Source of the DNA: Gammaproteobacteria bacterium
GTDB lineage: Bacteria > Pseudomonadota > Gammaproteobacteria > Steroidobacterales > Steroidobacteraceae
NCBI GenBank assembly: GCA_019242385.1
Contig: JAFAVO010000186.1
Coordinates: forward strand, 1 to 5,918
Direction of reading: 5' to 3'
Length of the DNA stretch: 5,918 nucleotides
Part shown: positions 1 through 5,616 of the stretch, one piece after another
Position numbering within the stretch: position 1 is the stretch's first letter
How the letters are laid out: each line of letters begins with the position of its first letter
The notes under the pieces: generated by a model
The model's input: the letters and a program-made list of their open reading frames with translations, nothing else
The model's database searches: none
What the model was told of the DNA's origin: nothing
Made by a program: the position numbers and the translations under genes

Positions 1-785
1 TCGAAGACGTGCTGCGTGAGGCCAACAGCACAGCGCCGGGAGCAGCAGCGACAGTTGCTGCGGAGGCCGTCCGCCCCGCCACGGAAGGGGTGCGCCGGGT
101 GCCGCACAGCGCGGTGCGGCGGCGCATTGCGGAGCACATGGTGCAGAGCCTGCTGCACACCGCGCCGCACGTGACTACGGTGTTCGAGGCCGACCTCACC
201 ACCGTGCTGGAGGATCGCGGCCGCCGCCGGGAGGAGTTTGCAGCCCAGGGTGTTTCGCTCACGCTCACGGCGTACTTCGTGGAGGCGGCCGTCGCCGCGA
301 TACGCGTGGTGCCCGAGGCCAACAGCCGCTGGACGGATGAGGCGCTCGAGATCTACACCGCGGTGCACATCGGGCTCGCGACCGCAGTGGAGGGCGTGGG
401 CCTCGTCGTACCGGTGCTGCGTGATGCGGGCGCACGTGACCTCCTCGGCATCGCGCGCGGCTTGGAGGATCTGGTGAGCCGGGCGCGCGCGGAGAAGCTC
501 ACGCCGGCCGATGTCCGTGGCGGCACCTTCACCCTCTCGAACCACGGCGTCAGCGGAAGCCTGCTCGCCGCGCCGATCATCATCAACCAGCCGCAATCGG
601 CCATCCTCGGTATCGGAAAGCTCGAACGACGGGTGATAGCCGTGGGCCAGGGCGAGGTCGAGGAGATTGCGGTGCGGCCGCGCTGTTACGTCACCCTCAC
701 CCTGGATCACCGCGTCATGGACGGCCACCAGGCGAACCGCTTCATGCAGGCGTTCGTCGATACCCTCAGCAGCCGGCGCTCGTAG
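1..785 (+). CDS. 2-oxoacid dehydrogenase complex E2 (dihydrolipoamide acyltransferase), 5'-truncated
   Basis: Coding starts before the window; the first complete codon is at position 3. The opening residues EDVLREAN look like the end of a peripheral E3/E1-subunit-binding domain, so the GTG at 9 is almost certainly internal. A short Ala/Pro-rich linker (about 30-90) is followed by the catalytic acyltransferase domain (about 95-780). Visible family landmarks are RRRIAEHMVQS near its start, the segment GTFTLSNHGVSGS, the segment QPQSAILGIGKLERR, and the active-site motif DHRVMDG at 705-725, whose His and Asp are the catalytic pair of the family. The enzyme transfers an acyl group from lipoyl-lysine to CoA in the cytoplasm; the lipoyl domain should lie upstream of the window. 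Substrate (pyruvate, branched-chain, acetoin or another 2-oxoacid) cannot be decided from this part. The stop TAG (783-785) lies within the convergent paaX gene. Family call is strong, substrate is open. Confidence 0.93.
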   Translation, partial: EDVLREANSTAPGAAATVAAEAVRPATEGVRRVPHSAVRRRIAEHMVQSLLHTAPHVTTVFEADLTTVLEDRGRRREEFAAQGVSLTLTAYFVEAAVAAIRVVPEANSRWTDEALEIYTAVHIGLATAVEGVGLVVPVLRDAGARDLLGIARGLEDLVSRARAEKLTPADVRGGTFTLSNHGVSGSLLAAPIIINQPQSAILGIGKLERRVIAVGQGEVEEIAVRPRCYVTLTLDHRVMDGHQANRFMQAFVDTLSSRRS

Positions 786-1740
786 CTCGCGTGCCGGGGC
801 CCTCGGCGCTGCGCGCGCGCAGCCCGCCGAAGCGCATGTGCGTCACCCTGCTCACGAGCGGCAGCGGCCGCTCCAGCTGATGAGCACTCTGCGAGAGGTG
901 GCGCTCGGCCGCGGCAAATACCCGTGCGTAGAGCCGCCGGCACACCTCGTACGCGCTCGCGCCCACCCAGTCCTGCGGCAGCAAGGGCGGCGGCAGCAGG
1001 GGATCCTCGAGATGGATCTTGCGGTATTCGTGGATGAGAAGCGTGCGGACGATGAAGGCCGTCTCGGGCTCCACCCGCTGCGCTTCGAACAGCCGCTCGA
1101 CCGCCTGGAAGCGTGCGACGAAGCGCCGGTAGCGGCGCGCCAGGAGGCCGAGGTCCCAGCCGCGTGCGACGAGCCTGCGGTCCTCAGCCAAGCCTGCCCC
1201 CGAGCTCTCGAGCACGAGTGCTCCGCGAGCGCCGGGCACGTTGCGCAGGGCCGCACGCGCCTGCGCCCGCGTGCACGAGGGATGCGCGAAGAGGATGGGG
1301 CTCAGCTCGCCGTACCCGAGCCAGCGCATGGCTGCGCGCGTCGCGTGCCGTGAGCCCCCCGCAGCGGGCAGCAGCACGAGCGTCCAGCGGCCCTGCCACG
1401 AGCGCGGATTCTCGCCGTAGATGCGCCGCGTCGCCTCGGCAAAGCGCTGCGCTCCGCTGCGGGTCAGGCGGTACTCGCTGCGCCTTCCGGCACGTCTGCC
1501 GGCGAGCCAGCCCTCGCGGGCAAGCCGCGCGACGGAGGTGCGCACGGCCCGCTCGGCGAGGCCGAAGGGCGCGGCCAGACGGATGAGGCTGCCGAGCGTC
1601 ACCGCACCGCCGCGCGGAGCGATCGCGTCGCCGAAGATGGTGATGATGAGCGAGCCCGCCCGCAGCGGCCGCTGCGCCGGAAATTCCCGCAGCAGGACCT
1701 GCAGGGTGGAGGCGCGCGTCGCGCTCGGCTCGGCTTTCAT
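766..1740 (-). CDS. paaX: PaaX-family transcriptional repressor of phenylacetate catabolism
   Basis: A 324-residue protein, close to E. coli PaaX (about 316). Residues 28-95 form a winged-helix DNA-binding domain with the family signature AGSLIITIFGDAIAPRGG, a recognition helix region near AERAVRTSVARLAREGW, and a wing ending in EYRLTRSG. The central region begins at SWQGRWTLVLLP (114-125). The C-terminal domain has the typical LIHEYRKIHLEDPLLP stretch (235-250), followed by LLPQDWVG. In E. coli PaaX represses the paa promoters and phenylacetyl-CoA is the inducer; the same role here is inferred from divergence from paaA. ATG at 1740 is preferred because it gives the usual N-terminal spacing, yet no Shine-Dalgarno is visible before it. 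The last roughly 24 residues look unconserved, and the 3' end runs 20 bp into the convergent E2 gene. No paaY follows it. Confidence 0.93.
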   Translation of the reverse strand: MKAEPSATRASTLQVLLREFPAQRPLRAGSLIITIFGDAIAPRGGAVTLGSLIRLAAPFGLAERAVRTSVARLAREGWLAGRRAGRRSEYRLTRSGAQRFAEATRRIYGENPRSWQGRWTLVLLPAAGGSRHATRAAMRWLGYGELSPILFAHPSCTRAQARAALRNVPGARGALVLESSGAGLAEDRRLVARGWDLGLLARRYRRFVARFQAVERLFEAQRVEPETAFIVRTLLIHEYRKIHLEDPLLPPPLLPQDWVGASAYEVCRRLYARVFAAAERHLSQSAHQLERPLPLVSRVTHMRFGGLRARSAEGPGTRATSAGC

Positions 1741-1753
1741 GCGGGCCGCAATT

Positions 1754-1794
1754 GTGACACAGGAAATGGCCCCCCTGTGCTAGTCTTGTGTCAC
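1754..1794. promoter_or_regulatory. Inverted-repeat operator candidate (probable PaaX sites)
   Basis: The arms GTGACACA (1754-1761) and TGTGTCAC (1787-1794) are perfect 8-bp inverted copies separated by 25 bp, so the centres are 33 bp apart, about three helical turns and thus on the same DNA face. Arm 1 is itself nearly palindromic (TGTG-A-CACA, 1753-1761). Arm 1 overlaps the paaX -10 candidate and the paaA -35 region; arm 2 begins right after the paaA -10 candidate. This is how a repressor silencing both genes would be placed. PaaX is the natural candidate because its gene is adjacent. From memory, E. coli PaaX sites carry a TRTGATTC-like core, which arm 1 matches only in TGTGA, so the assignment is inferred. 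Confidence 0.55.
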
Positions 1795-1801
1795 TTTTCA
1801 A

Positions 1802-1816
1802 CCGCCCTAGGGGCGG
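1802..1816 (+). promoter_or_regulatory. GC-rich hairpin in the paaA leader, abutting the ribosome binding site
   Basis: CCGCCC (1802-1807) and GGGCGG (1811-1816) are perfect complements around a TAG loop, giving a six-pair all-GC stem. It ends where the only plausible Shine-Dalgarno of paaA, GGCAGG (1815-1820, 8 nt before ATG), begins, sharing two bases with it. With no T-run it is not an intrinsic terminator. It may modulate translation of paaA or stabilise the 5' end of the mRNA. The palindrome is certain, the function is a guess. Confidence 0.45.
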
Positions 1817-1828
1817 CAGGCGCTGACC

Positions 1829-2863
1829 ATGTATACCCAGGGACTCGATACCCACGGCAAGGAACCGCTCCCGACCGCCGCGGAAGGCGAGGCGCGCGCG
1901 GCGCGGTTCCAGGGGCGGATCGATGCGGAGGAGAAGATCGAGCCCAAGGACTGGATGCCCGAGGCCTACCGCCAGACTCTCATCCGCCAGATCTCCCAGC
2001 ACGCGCACTCCGAGATCGTCGGCATGCTGCCCGAGGGCAACTGGATCACCCGGGCGCCGACGCTCAAGCGCAAGGCGGTGCTCATCGCCAAGGTGCAGGA
2101 TGAGGGCGGCCACGGCATGTATCTCTACAGCGCGGCCGAGACGCTCGGAATCCCGCGCGCCCAGATGCTCGTGCAGCTGCTCTCGGGCGCCGCCAAGTAC
2201 TCGAGCATCTTCAACTATCCGACGCTCACCTGGGCGGACATCGGTGCGATCGGCTGGCTGGTGGACGGAGCGGCGATCATGAACCAGATCCCGCTGTGCC
2301 GCTGCTCGTACGGCCCGTACGCCCGCGCCATGGTGCGCATCTGCAAGGAGGAGAGCTTTCACCAGCGTCAGGGCTTCGAGATCATGCTCACCCTCAGCCA
2401 GGGCAGCCACGCGCAGCGCGCCATGGCGCAGGACGCGCTCAACCGCTGGTGGTGGCCCTCGCTCATGATGTTCGGACCGAGCGACGCCGACTCGATGCAC
2501 ACCGGTCAGTCGATGCGTTGGAAGATCAAGCGCTTCAGCAACGATGAGCTGCGGCAGCGTTTCATCGACGTCACCGTGCCGCAGGCCCATTTCCTCGGGT
2601 TGACGATTCCCGACGACGAGCTGCACTGGGACGAGGCCACGCAGCACTATCGTGCCGGGCCGATCGACTGGAGTGAGTTCTACGCCGTGCTCAAGGGCAA
2701 CGGGCCCTGCAATCGCGAGCGGCTCGAAGCCCGCCGGCGGGCACACGAAGCCGGCCGCTGGGTGCGCGAGGCGGCGGCAGCGCATGCGCAGCGCTCGCAA
2801 CGCGCCGCGCCGCCAGTCGCAGGGGTCGCAGGGGTCGCAGGCGCCGCAGGAGCCGCAGCATGA
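1829..2863 (+). CDS. paaA: Phenylacetyl-CoA 1,2-epoxidase, catalytic diiron subunit PaaA
   Basis: PaaA is the oxygenase subunit that epoxidises the ring of phenylacetyl-CoA using O2 and a carboxylate-bridged diiron centre. The protein has 344 residues. Ferritin-like ligand motifs are intact: E62 in HAHSEIVG, E92-x-x-H95 in QDEGGHG, and E175-x-x-H178 in CKEESFHQRQ. Other near-invariant family segments are DWMPEAYR (41-48), PEGNWITRAPTLKRK (68-82), KYSSIFNYPTL (123-133) and the WWW-containing stretch at 207-217. ATG at 1829 is preceded by GGCAGG and gives an N-terminus roughly 20 residues longer than E. coli PaaA. The C-terminus is also longer: the final 15 residues (330-344) are five (V/A)AG-type tripeptides encoded by a 9-bp tandem repeat, and probably form a flexible tail. 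The stop overlaps the paaB start (ATGA). First gene of the operon. Confidence 0.97.
   Translation: MYTQGLDTHGKEPLPTAAEGEARAARFQGRIDAEEKIEPKDWMPEAYRQTLIRQISQHAHSEIVGMLPEGNWITRAPTLKRKAVLIAKVQDEGGHGMYLYSAAETLGIPRAQMLVQLLSGAAKYSSIFNYPTLTWADIGAIGWLVDGAAIMNQIPLCRCSYGPYARAMVRICKEESFHQRQGFEIMLTLSQGSHAQRAMAQDALNRWWWPSLMMFGPSDADSMHTGQSMRWKIKRFSNDELRQRFIDVTVPQAHFLGLTIPDDELHWDEATQHYRAGPIDWSEFYAVLKGNGPCNRERLEARRRAHEAGRWVREAAAAHAQRSQRAAPPVAGVAGVAGAAGAAA
2816..2860 (+). repeat. 9-bp minisatellite, five units, at the 3' end of paaA
   Basis: Five consecutive 9-bp units read GTCGCAGGG, GTCGCAGGG, GTCGCAGGC, GCCGCAGGA and GCCGCAGCA. Units 1 and 2 are identical and the later ones diverge by one to three bases. 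The array is in the paaA frame and encodes VAG-VAG-VAG-AAG-AAA directly before the stop. Because the unit is a multiple of three, gain or loss of copies would not shift the frame. Unit 4 and the first base of unit 5 supply the AGGAG that serves paaB, and the last base of unit 5 is the A of the paaB ATG. Confidence 0.9.
2848..2852 (+). promoter_or_regulatory. paaB ribosome binding site inside the minisatellite
   Basis: AGGAG at 2848-2852 sits 7 nt before the paaB ATG at 2860, an ideal spacing, and supports that start. It exists because unit 4 of the tandem repeat ends GGA instead of GGG or GGC. Earlier units carry only weaker GCAGGG-like matches at unsuitable distance. Confidence 0.75.
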
Positions 2864-3147
2864 CCGAAGCCGACTGGCCGCTCTTCGAGGTGTTCATTCG
2901 CTCCCGCTCCGGACTCGAGCACAAGCACGTGGGCAGCCTGCACGCTGCCGATGCGCGCATGGCGATCGAGCACGCGCGCGATGTCTATACACGGCGGCAG
3001 GAAGGGGTAAGCATGTGGGTGGTGCGCTCGGCGGACATCATCGCCTCGGACCCGGAGGAAGCCGATTCTCTCTTCGAGCCGGCGCGCGACAAGGTGTACC
3101 GGCACCCCACCTTCTATGCGATCCCGGATGAGGTCAAGAACCTGTGA
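2860..3147 (+). CDS. paaB: Phenylacetyl-CoA 1,2-epoxidase subunit PaaB
   Basis: A 95-residue protein, the same length as E. coli PaaB. Recognisable segments are WPLFEVFIRSRSGLEHKHVGSL near the start (residues 5-26), the helix with ARMAIEHARDVYTRRQEG, then SMWVVRS, and FYAIPDEVK at the end. PaaB carries no metal or cofactor motif. In the known complex it bridges PaaAC units into the larger assembly and is needed for activity. The ATG overlaps the paaA stop by 4 bp and has a good AGGAG upstream, so translation is likely coupled to paaA while also able to start independently. Its stop overlaps the paaC GTG start. Confidence 0.97.
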   Translation: MTEADWPLFEVFIRSRSGLEHKHVGSLHAADARMAIEHARDVYTRRQEGVSMWVVRSADIIASDPEEADSLFEPARDKVYRHPTFYAIPDEVKNL

Positions 3148-3935
3148 TCCTTGCGGCGACGCCGGCCGGAGCCGATGGGCAGCTGCAGCAGGCGCACAGC
3201 CAGTATGTGCTGCGCCTCGCCGATACCTCGCTCGTGCTGGGGCAGCGCCTCGCGGAGTGGATCGGACACGCACCTGCGCTCGAGGAAGACCTGGCGCTCG
3301 CCAATGTCTCGCTCGATCTCATCGGCCAGGCGCGACTGCTGCTGACCTACGCCGGCGAGCTCGAAGGCCAGGGACGTGACGAGGACGCGCTCGCCTTCCT
3401 GCGCGATGCGCCGGAGTTCCGCAACCTCGCGCTCGCCGAGCAGCCGAACGGCGACTTCGCGCACACCATCGTGCGCCACTGGCTCATCGATGCCTGGCAG
3501 CTCGAGATCTACGCCGGCCTCGAGCGCGGGGTCGACACCCGGCTCGCCGCAATCGCAGCCAAAGCGATCCGCGAGACGCGCTACCACTATCGCTTCAGCA
3601 GCGGCTGGCTGGTGCGTCTCGGCGATGGCACCGAGGAGAGCCACGAGCGCATGCAGCGTGCGCTCGCGGACCTGTGGCGCTTCACACCGGAGCTCTTCAC
3701 ACCCGATGAGCTCGATGAGCGCATGAGCGCGGCGGGCATCGCGCCGTCCCTGGCGGAGCTTGCACCGCGGTGGTCGGCGCGCGTGACGGAGGACGTGCGC
3801 CTGGCGACGCTCGCCCTGCCGGCGGCTCAACCTTATCCGTGGCACGGCAAGCGGGGTGTGCACACCGAGCACCTGGGTTACCTGCTCGCGGAAATGCAAC
3901 ACCTGCAGCGCACCTACCCGGGTGCGCACTGGTGA
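3144..3935 (+). CDS. paaC: Phenylacetyl-CoA 1,2-epoxidase structural subunit PaaC
   Basis: A 263-residue ferritin-like protein, slightly longer than E. coli PaaC (about 248), with the extra residues mostly at the N-terminus. Family segments are YVLRLADTSLVLGQRLAEW (21-39), GHAPALEEDLALANVSLDL (41-59), IGQARLLL (60-67), the stretch RETRYHYRFSSGWLVRLGDG (143-162), and the C-terminal HTEHLGYLLAEMQ-LQR. PaaC pairs with PaaA in the alpha/beta core; it is a degenerate relative of the diiron fold and is regarded as structural, not catalytic. The GTG at 3144 overlaps the paaB stop (GTGA) and has only a weak AGG 10 nt upstream, so coupling to paaB is probable. The stop overlaps the paaD start in the same way. 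Confidence 0.96.
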   Translation: MILAATPAGADGQLQQAHSQYVLRLADTSLVLGQRLAEWIGHAPALEEDLALANVSLDLIGQARLLLTYAGELEGQGRDEDALAFLRDAPEFRNLALAEQPNGDFAHTIVRHWLIDAWQLEIYAGLERGVDTRLAAIAAKAIRETRYHYRFSSGWLVRLGDGTEESHERMQRALADLWRFTPELFTPDELDERMSAAGIAPSLAELAPRWSARVTEDVRLATLALPAAQPYPWHGKRGVHTEHLGYLLAEMQHLQRTYPGAHW

Positions 3936-4465
3936 AGTCCGCAGCGAGGCACACGGTGGTGGGTGGAGCGGCAGATTCCTCAGCGCGCGAGCGCGAGGTG
4001 TGGCAGCTGCTCGAGGGCATCCCGGATCCGGAGATACCGGTGCTGAGCATCGTCGATCTGGGCATCGTGCGCGCCGTGAGGCAGGAAGCCGACGGGCGGC
4101 TGCGCGTCGCCATCACGCCGACCTATTCCGGCTGCCCGGCCACCGATGTGATCCGCTGTCAGGTGCGCGCCGCGCTCGATGCGCGCGGCTACGCCGACGC
4201 GGTCCTCGAGGAGGTGCTGTCTCCGCCCTGGACGAGCGATTGGCTCACCTCCGCCGGGCGCGAGAAGCTGCGCCGCTTCGGCATCGCCCCTCCGGAAGAA
4301 GCCGTCTCAAGTCCGCGTCAGCTCCGGGGCTCCCCAGCGGTGAGTTGTCCGCGCTGCGGCAGCCGCGAGACCGAGCGGGTGAGCGAGTTCGGCTCGACGC
4401 CCTGCAAGGCACACTACCGCTGCCGCGCCTGCGCCGAGCCCTTCGATTACTTCAAATGCCTCTGA
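3932..4465 (+). CDS. paaD: PaaD, MIP18/DUF59-type maturation factor of the epoxidase
   Basis: A 177-residue protein (E. coli PaaD about 165). The N-terminal DUF59/MIP18 domain shows IPDPEIPVLSIVDLGIV (30-46) and the conserved cysteine motif YSGCPATD (C68). The C-terminal domain is a metal-binding ribbon with CPRC (C139, C142), STPCKAHYRCRAC (C158, C164, C167) and the family's closing EPFDYFKC (C176). PaaD is required for epoxidase activity but is not part of the purified complex; a role in assembling the Fe-S or diiron centre is the accepted inference. The same frame is open upstream to 3770, but that part lies inside paaC. GTG at 3932, overlapping the paaC stop as GTGA, gives the expected length. 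No Shine-Dalgarno precedes it, which implies termination-reinitiation. Confidence 0.95.
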   Translation: MKSAARHTVVGGAADSSAREREVWQLLEGIPDPEIPVLSIVDLGIVRAVRQEADGRLRVAITPTYSGCPATDVIRCQVRAALDARGYADAVLEEVLSPPWTSDWLTSAGREKLRRFGIAPPEEAVSSPRQLRGSPAVSCPRCGSRETERVSEFGSTPCKAHYRCRACAEPFDYFKCL

Positions 4466-4466
4466 C

Positions 4467-5579
4467 ATGCTCAAGTTCCATCCGCTGAAGGTCGTGCAGC
4501 TCGCACCGGACGCCGAGGATGCGGTGGCCATCGCGCTCGAGGTGCCTCCGGAGCTGCGCGCGGAGTACTCAGGCAGCGCCGGACAGCACGTGGTGGTGCG
4601 CCTCAGCCTCGAGGGCGAGGACACGCGCCGCACCTACTCCCTGGTGAATGCACCGGGTGAGTGGCCGCTGCGCATCGTGCCGCGCGTGCATTCGCAGGGC
4701 CGCGTCTCGCGCTATCTCGCAGAGCAGCTGCGCCCCGGGGATGTGCTCGAGGTGCTGCCACCGAATGGCAGCTTCACCCCGCGCGAGGCGGCGCCGGCCG
4801 CGGGCACCTACGTCGCCTTCGCCGCGGGCTGCGGCATTACCCCGGTACTGTCGGTCATGCGCGCGCTGCTGGCACGGCCGGGGGCGAGAGTCATCCTCTT
4901 TTACGGCAACACCGCGGGCGCACGCACCATGTGTCTCGAGGAGCTGCTCGCCCTCAAGGATCGTCACCTCGGACGACTGTCGCTGCATTTCCTGATGAGC
5001 CGCGAGCCACAGGAAGTCGCGCTCTACAACGGCCGCATCGATGCGGCCCGCGTGCGCCAGCTTGCCGGCGCGCTCTTCTCCCCGCTGCAGGTGAGCGAGT
5101 ATTTCGTGTGCGGCCCCGGGGACATGATCGAGCAGGTGACATCGACGTTGCGCGAGCTCGGGGTCGAGGCCGCACGCATCCACGCCGAGCATTTCACGGT
5201 CGCCACCACCGAGGCGGCCGCTGCGTCGAAGCGGCCTCAAGAGAGCGCTGAGGCGTCTGTCCCCGCGATGCCCGCGCCGGCGCCGGCCGAGAGCGGCAGC
5301 GCCGAGGTGACGGTGATCATGGACGGACGGCGGCGCGCCTTCACCATGAGGCGGGAGCAGGACACGGTGCTCGATGCGGCGGCACGCGCCGGCGTCGAGC
5401 TGCCTTTTTCCTGTCGGGCGGGTGTCTGCTCCACCTGCCGCACCAAGGTGATCCGCGGTGAGGTCGAGATGGCGCAGAACTACGCGCTCGAGGATTGGGA
5501 GCTCGAGCAGGGCTACGTGCTCGCGTGTCAGTCGCGCGTGAAGAGTCCGCTGCTCGAGCTCGACTACGACGAGAAGTGA
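4467..5579 (+). CDS. paaE: Phenylacetyl-CoA epoxidase reductase PaaE (FAD, 2Fe-2S)
   Basis: A 370-residue class IA-like ferredoxin reductase (E. coli PaaE about 356) that moves electrons from NAD(P)H to the PaaA diiron site. The FAD-binding barrel (1-110) has RRTYSLVN (54-61), where flavin binds. The nucleotide domain (112-245) has AAGCGITP (119-126) and CGPGDM (215-220). A low-complexity Ala/Pro/Ser/Glu linker spans about 247-278. The C-terminal plant-type ferredoxin domain (279-370) has the 2Fe-2S ligands C316, C321, C324 and C354 in the expected C-x4-C-x2-C then C pattern. ATG at 4467 lies 1 nt after the paaD stop and matches the usual N-terminus (LKFHPLKV). No Shine-Dalgarno is visible before it, so expression probably depends on paaD translation. 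Confidence 0.97.
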   Translation: MLKFHPLKVVQLAPDAEDAVAIALEVPPELRAEYSGSAGQHVVVRLSLEGEDTRRTYSLVNAPGEWPLRIVPRVHSQGRVSRYLAEQLRPGDVLEVLPPNGSFTPREAAPAAGTYVAFAAGCGITPVLSVMRALLARPGARVILFYGNTAGARTMCLEELLALKDRHLGRLSLHFLMSREPQEVALYNGRIDAARVRQLAGALFSPLQVSEYFVCGPGDMIEQVTSTLRELGVEAARIHAEHFTVATTEAAAASKRPQESAEASVPAMPAPAPAESGSAEVTVIMDGRRRAFTMRREQDTVLDAAARAGVELPFSCRAGVCSTCRTKVIRGEVEMAQNYALEDWELEQGYVLACQSRVKSPLLELDYDEK

Positions 5580-5606
5580 GCGCCGCACGCAGGGCGCTTC
5601 GCGCAC

Positions 5607-5610
5607 GGAG
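5607..5610 (+). promoter_or_regulatory. paaG ribosome binding site
   Basis: GGAG lies 6 nt before the GTG at 5617 and decides this start, since there is no in-frame ATG until codon 32, inside the conserved domain. It falls in the 37-bp paaE-paaG gap, the widest spacing in the operon as seen here. Confidence 0.65.
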
Positions 5611-5616
5611 CCAGCA

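Larger units (their letters stand above)
1741..1828. promoter_or_regulatory. paaX/paaA divergent control region
   Basis: This 88-bp gap separates the two divergent start codons and is the only sizeable non-coding stretch. It is locally more AT-rich than the coding DNA. On the plus strand there is an extended -10-like element, TG-C-TAGTCT (1778-1786), with only weak -35 candidates (GTGACA at 1754-1759 is 5/6 but 21 bp away). On the minus strand CACAAT (complement of 1751-1756) is a reasonable -10 for paaX, with no clear -35. Both promoter elements are touched by the inverted repeat described separately. Promoter assignments are by eye and tentative; that the region serves both genes is well supported by gene orientation. 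Confidence 0.7.

Noticed and set aside
9..11. GTG at position 9 as the true start of the E2 gene
   Set aside because: The frame is open to the window edge, the residues around it fit the end of a subunit-binding domain, and E2 proteins need upstream lipoyl and binding domains.
667..1353. A plus-strand open frame antisense to paaX
   Set aside because: Overlaps the end of E2 in another frame and the coding strand of PaaX; composition is that of a shadow frame and no motif is visible.
1753..1794. Possible CRP/FNR-type site from the TGTGA and TCAC elements
   Set aside because: The half-sites are 33 bp apart instead of the 6-bp spacer of a CRP site, and each arm alone reads as a different dyad.
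1184..2800. A 538-codon open frame on the minus strand across paaX, the control region and paaA
   Set aside because: It lies antisense to well-conserved paaA and out of frame with paaX, is rich in Arg/His/Ala/Leu with no family motif, and would cross the divergent promoters. Typical shadow frame of GC-rich DNA.
3114..3929. A 271-codon minus-strand open frame opposite paaC
   Set aside because: Mirror of the paaC codon pattern, Arg/Glu/Ala-rich with no recognisable domain; paaC itself is unmistakable.
3770..3931. Upstream extension of the paaD frame into paaC
   Set aside because: It would add 54 residues unlike any PaaD and lies fully inside paaC; the GTG at 3932 overlapping the paaC stop gives the family length.
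5594..5604. Small hairpin GCGC-TTC-GCGC between paaE and paaG, as a terminator
   Set aside because: Only four base pairs, no T-run after it, and chance occurrence is easy at this GC content; it also precedes a gene of the same pathway.
4569..5606. A 345-codon minus-strand open frame opposite paaE
   Set aside because: Covers conserved FAD, NAD and 2Fe-2S motifs of paaE in antisense; His/Arg-rich composition with no domain of its own.
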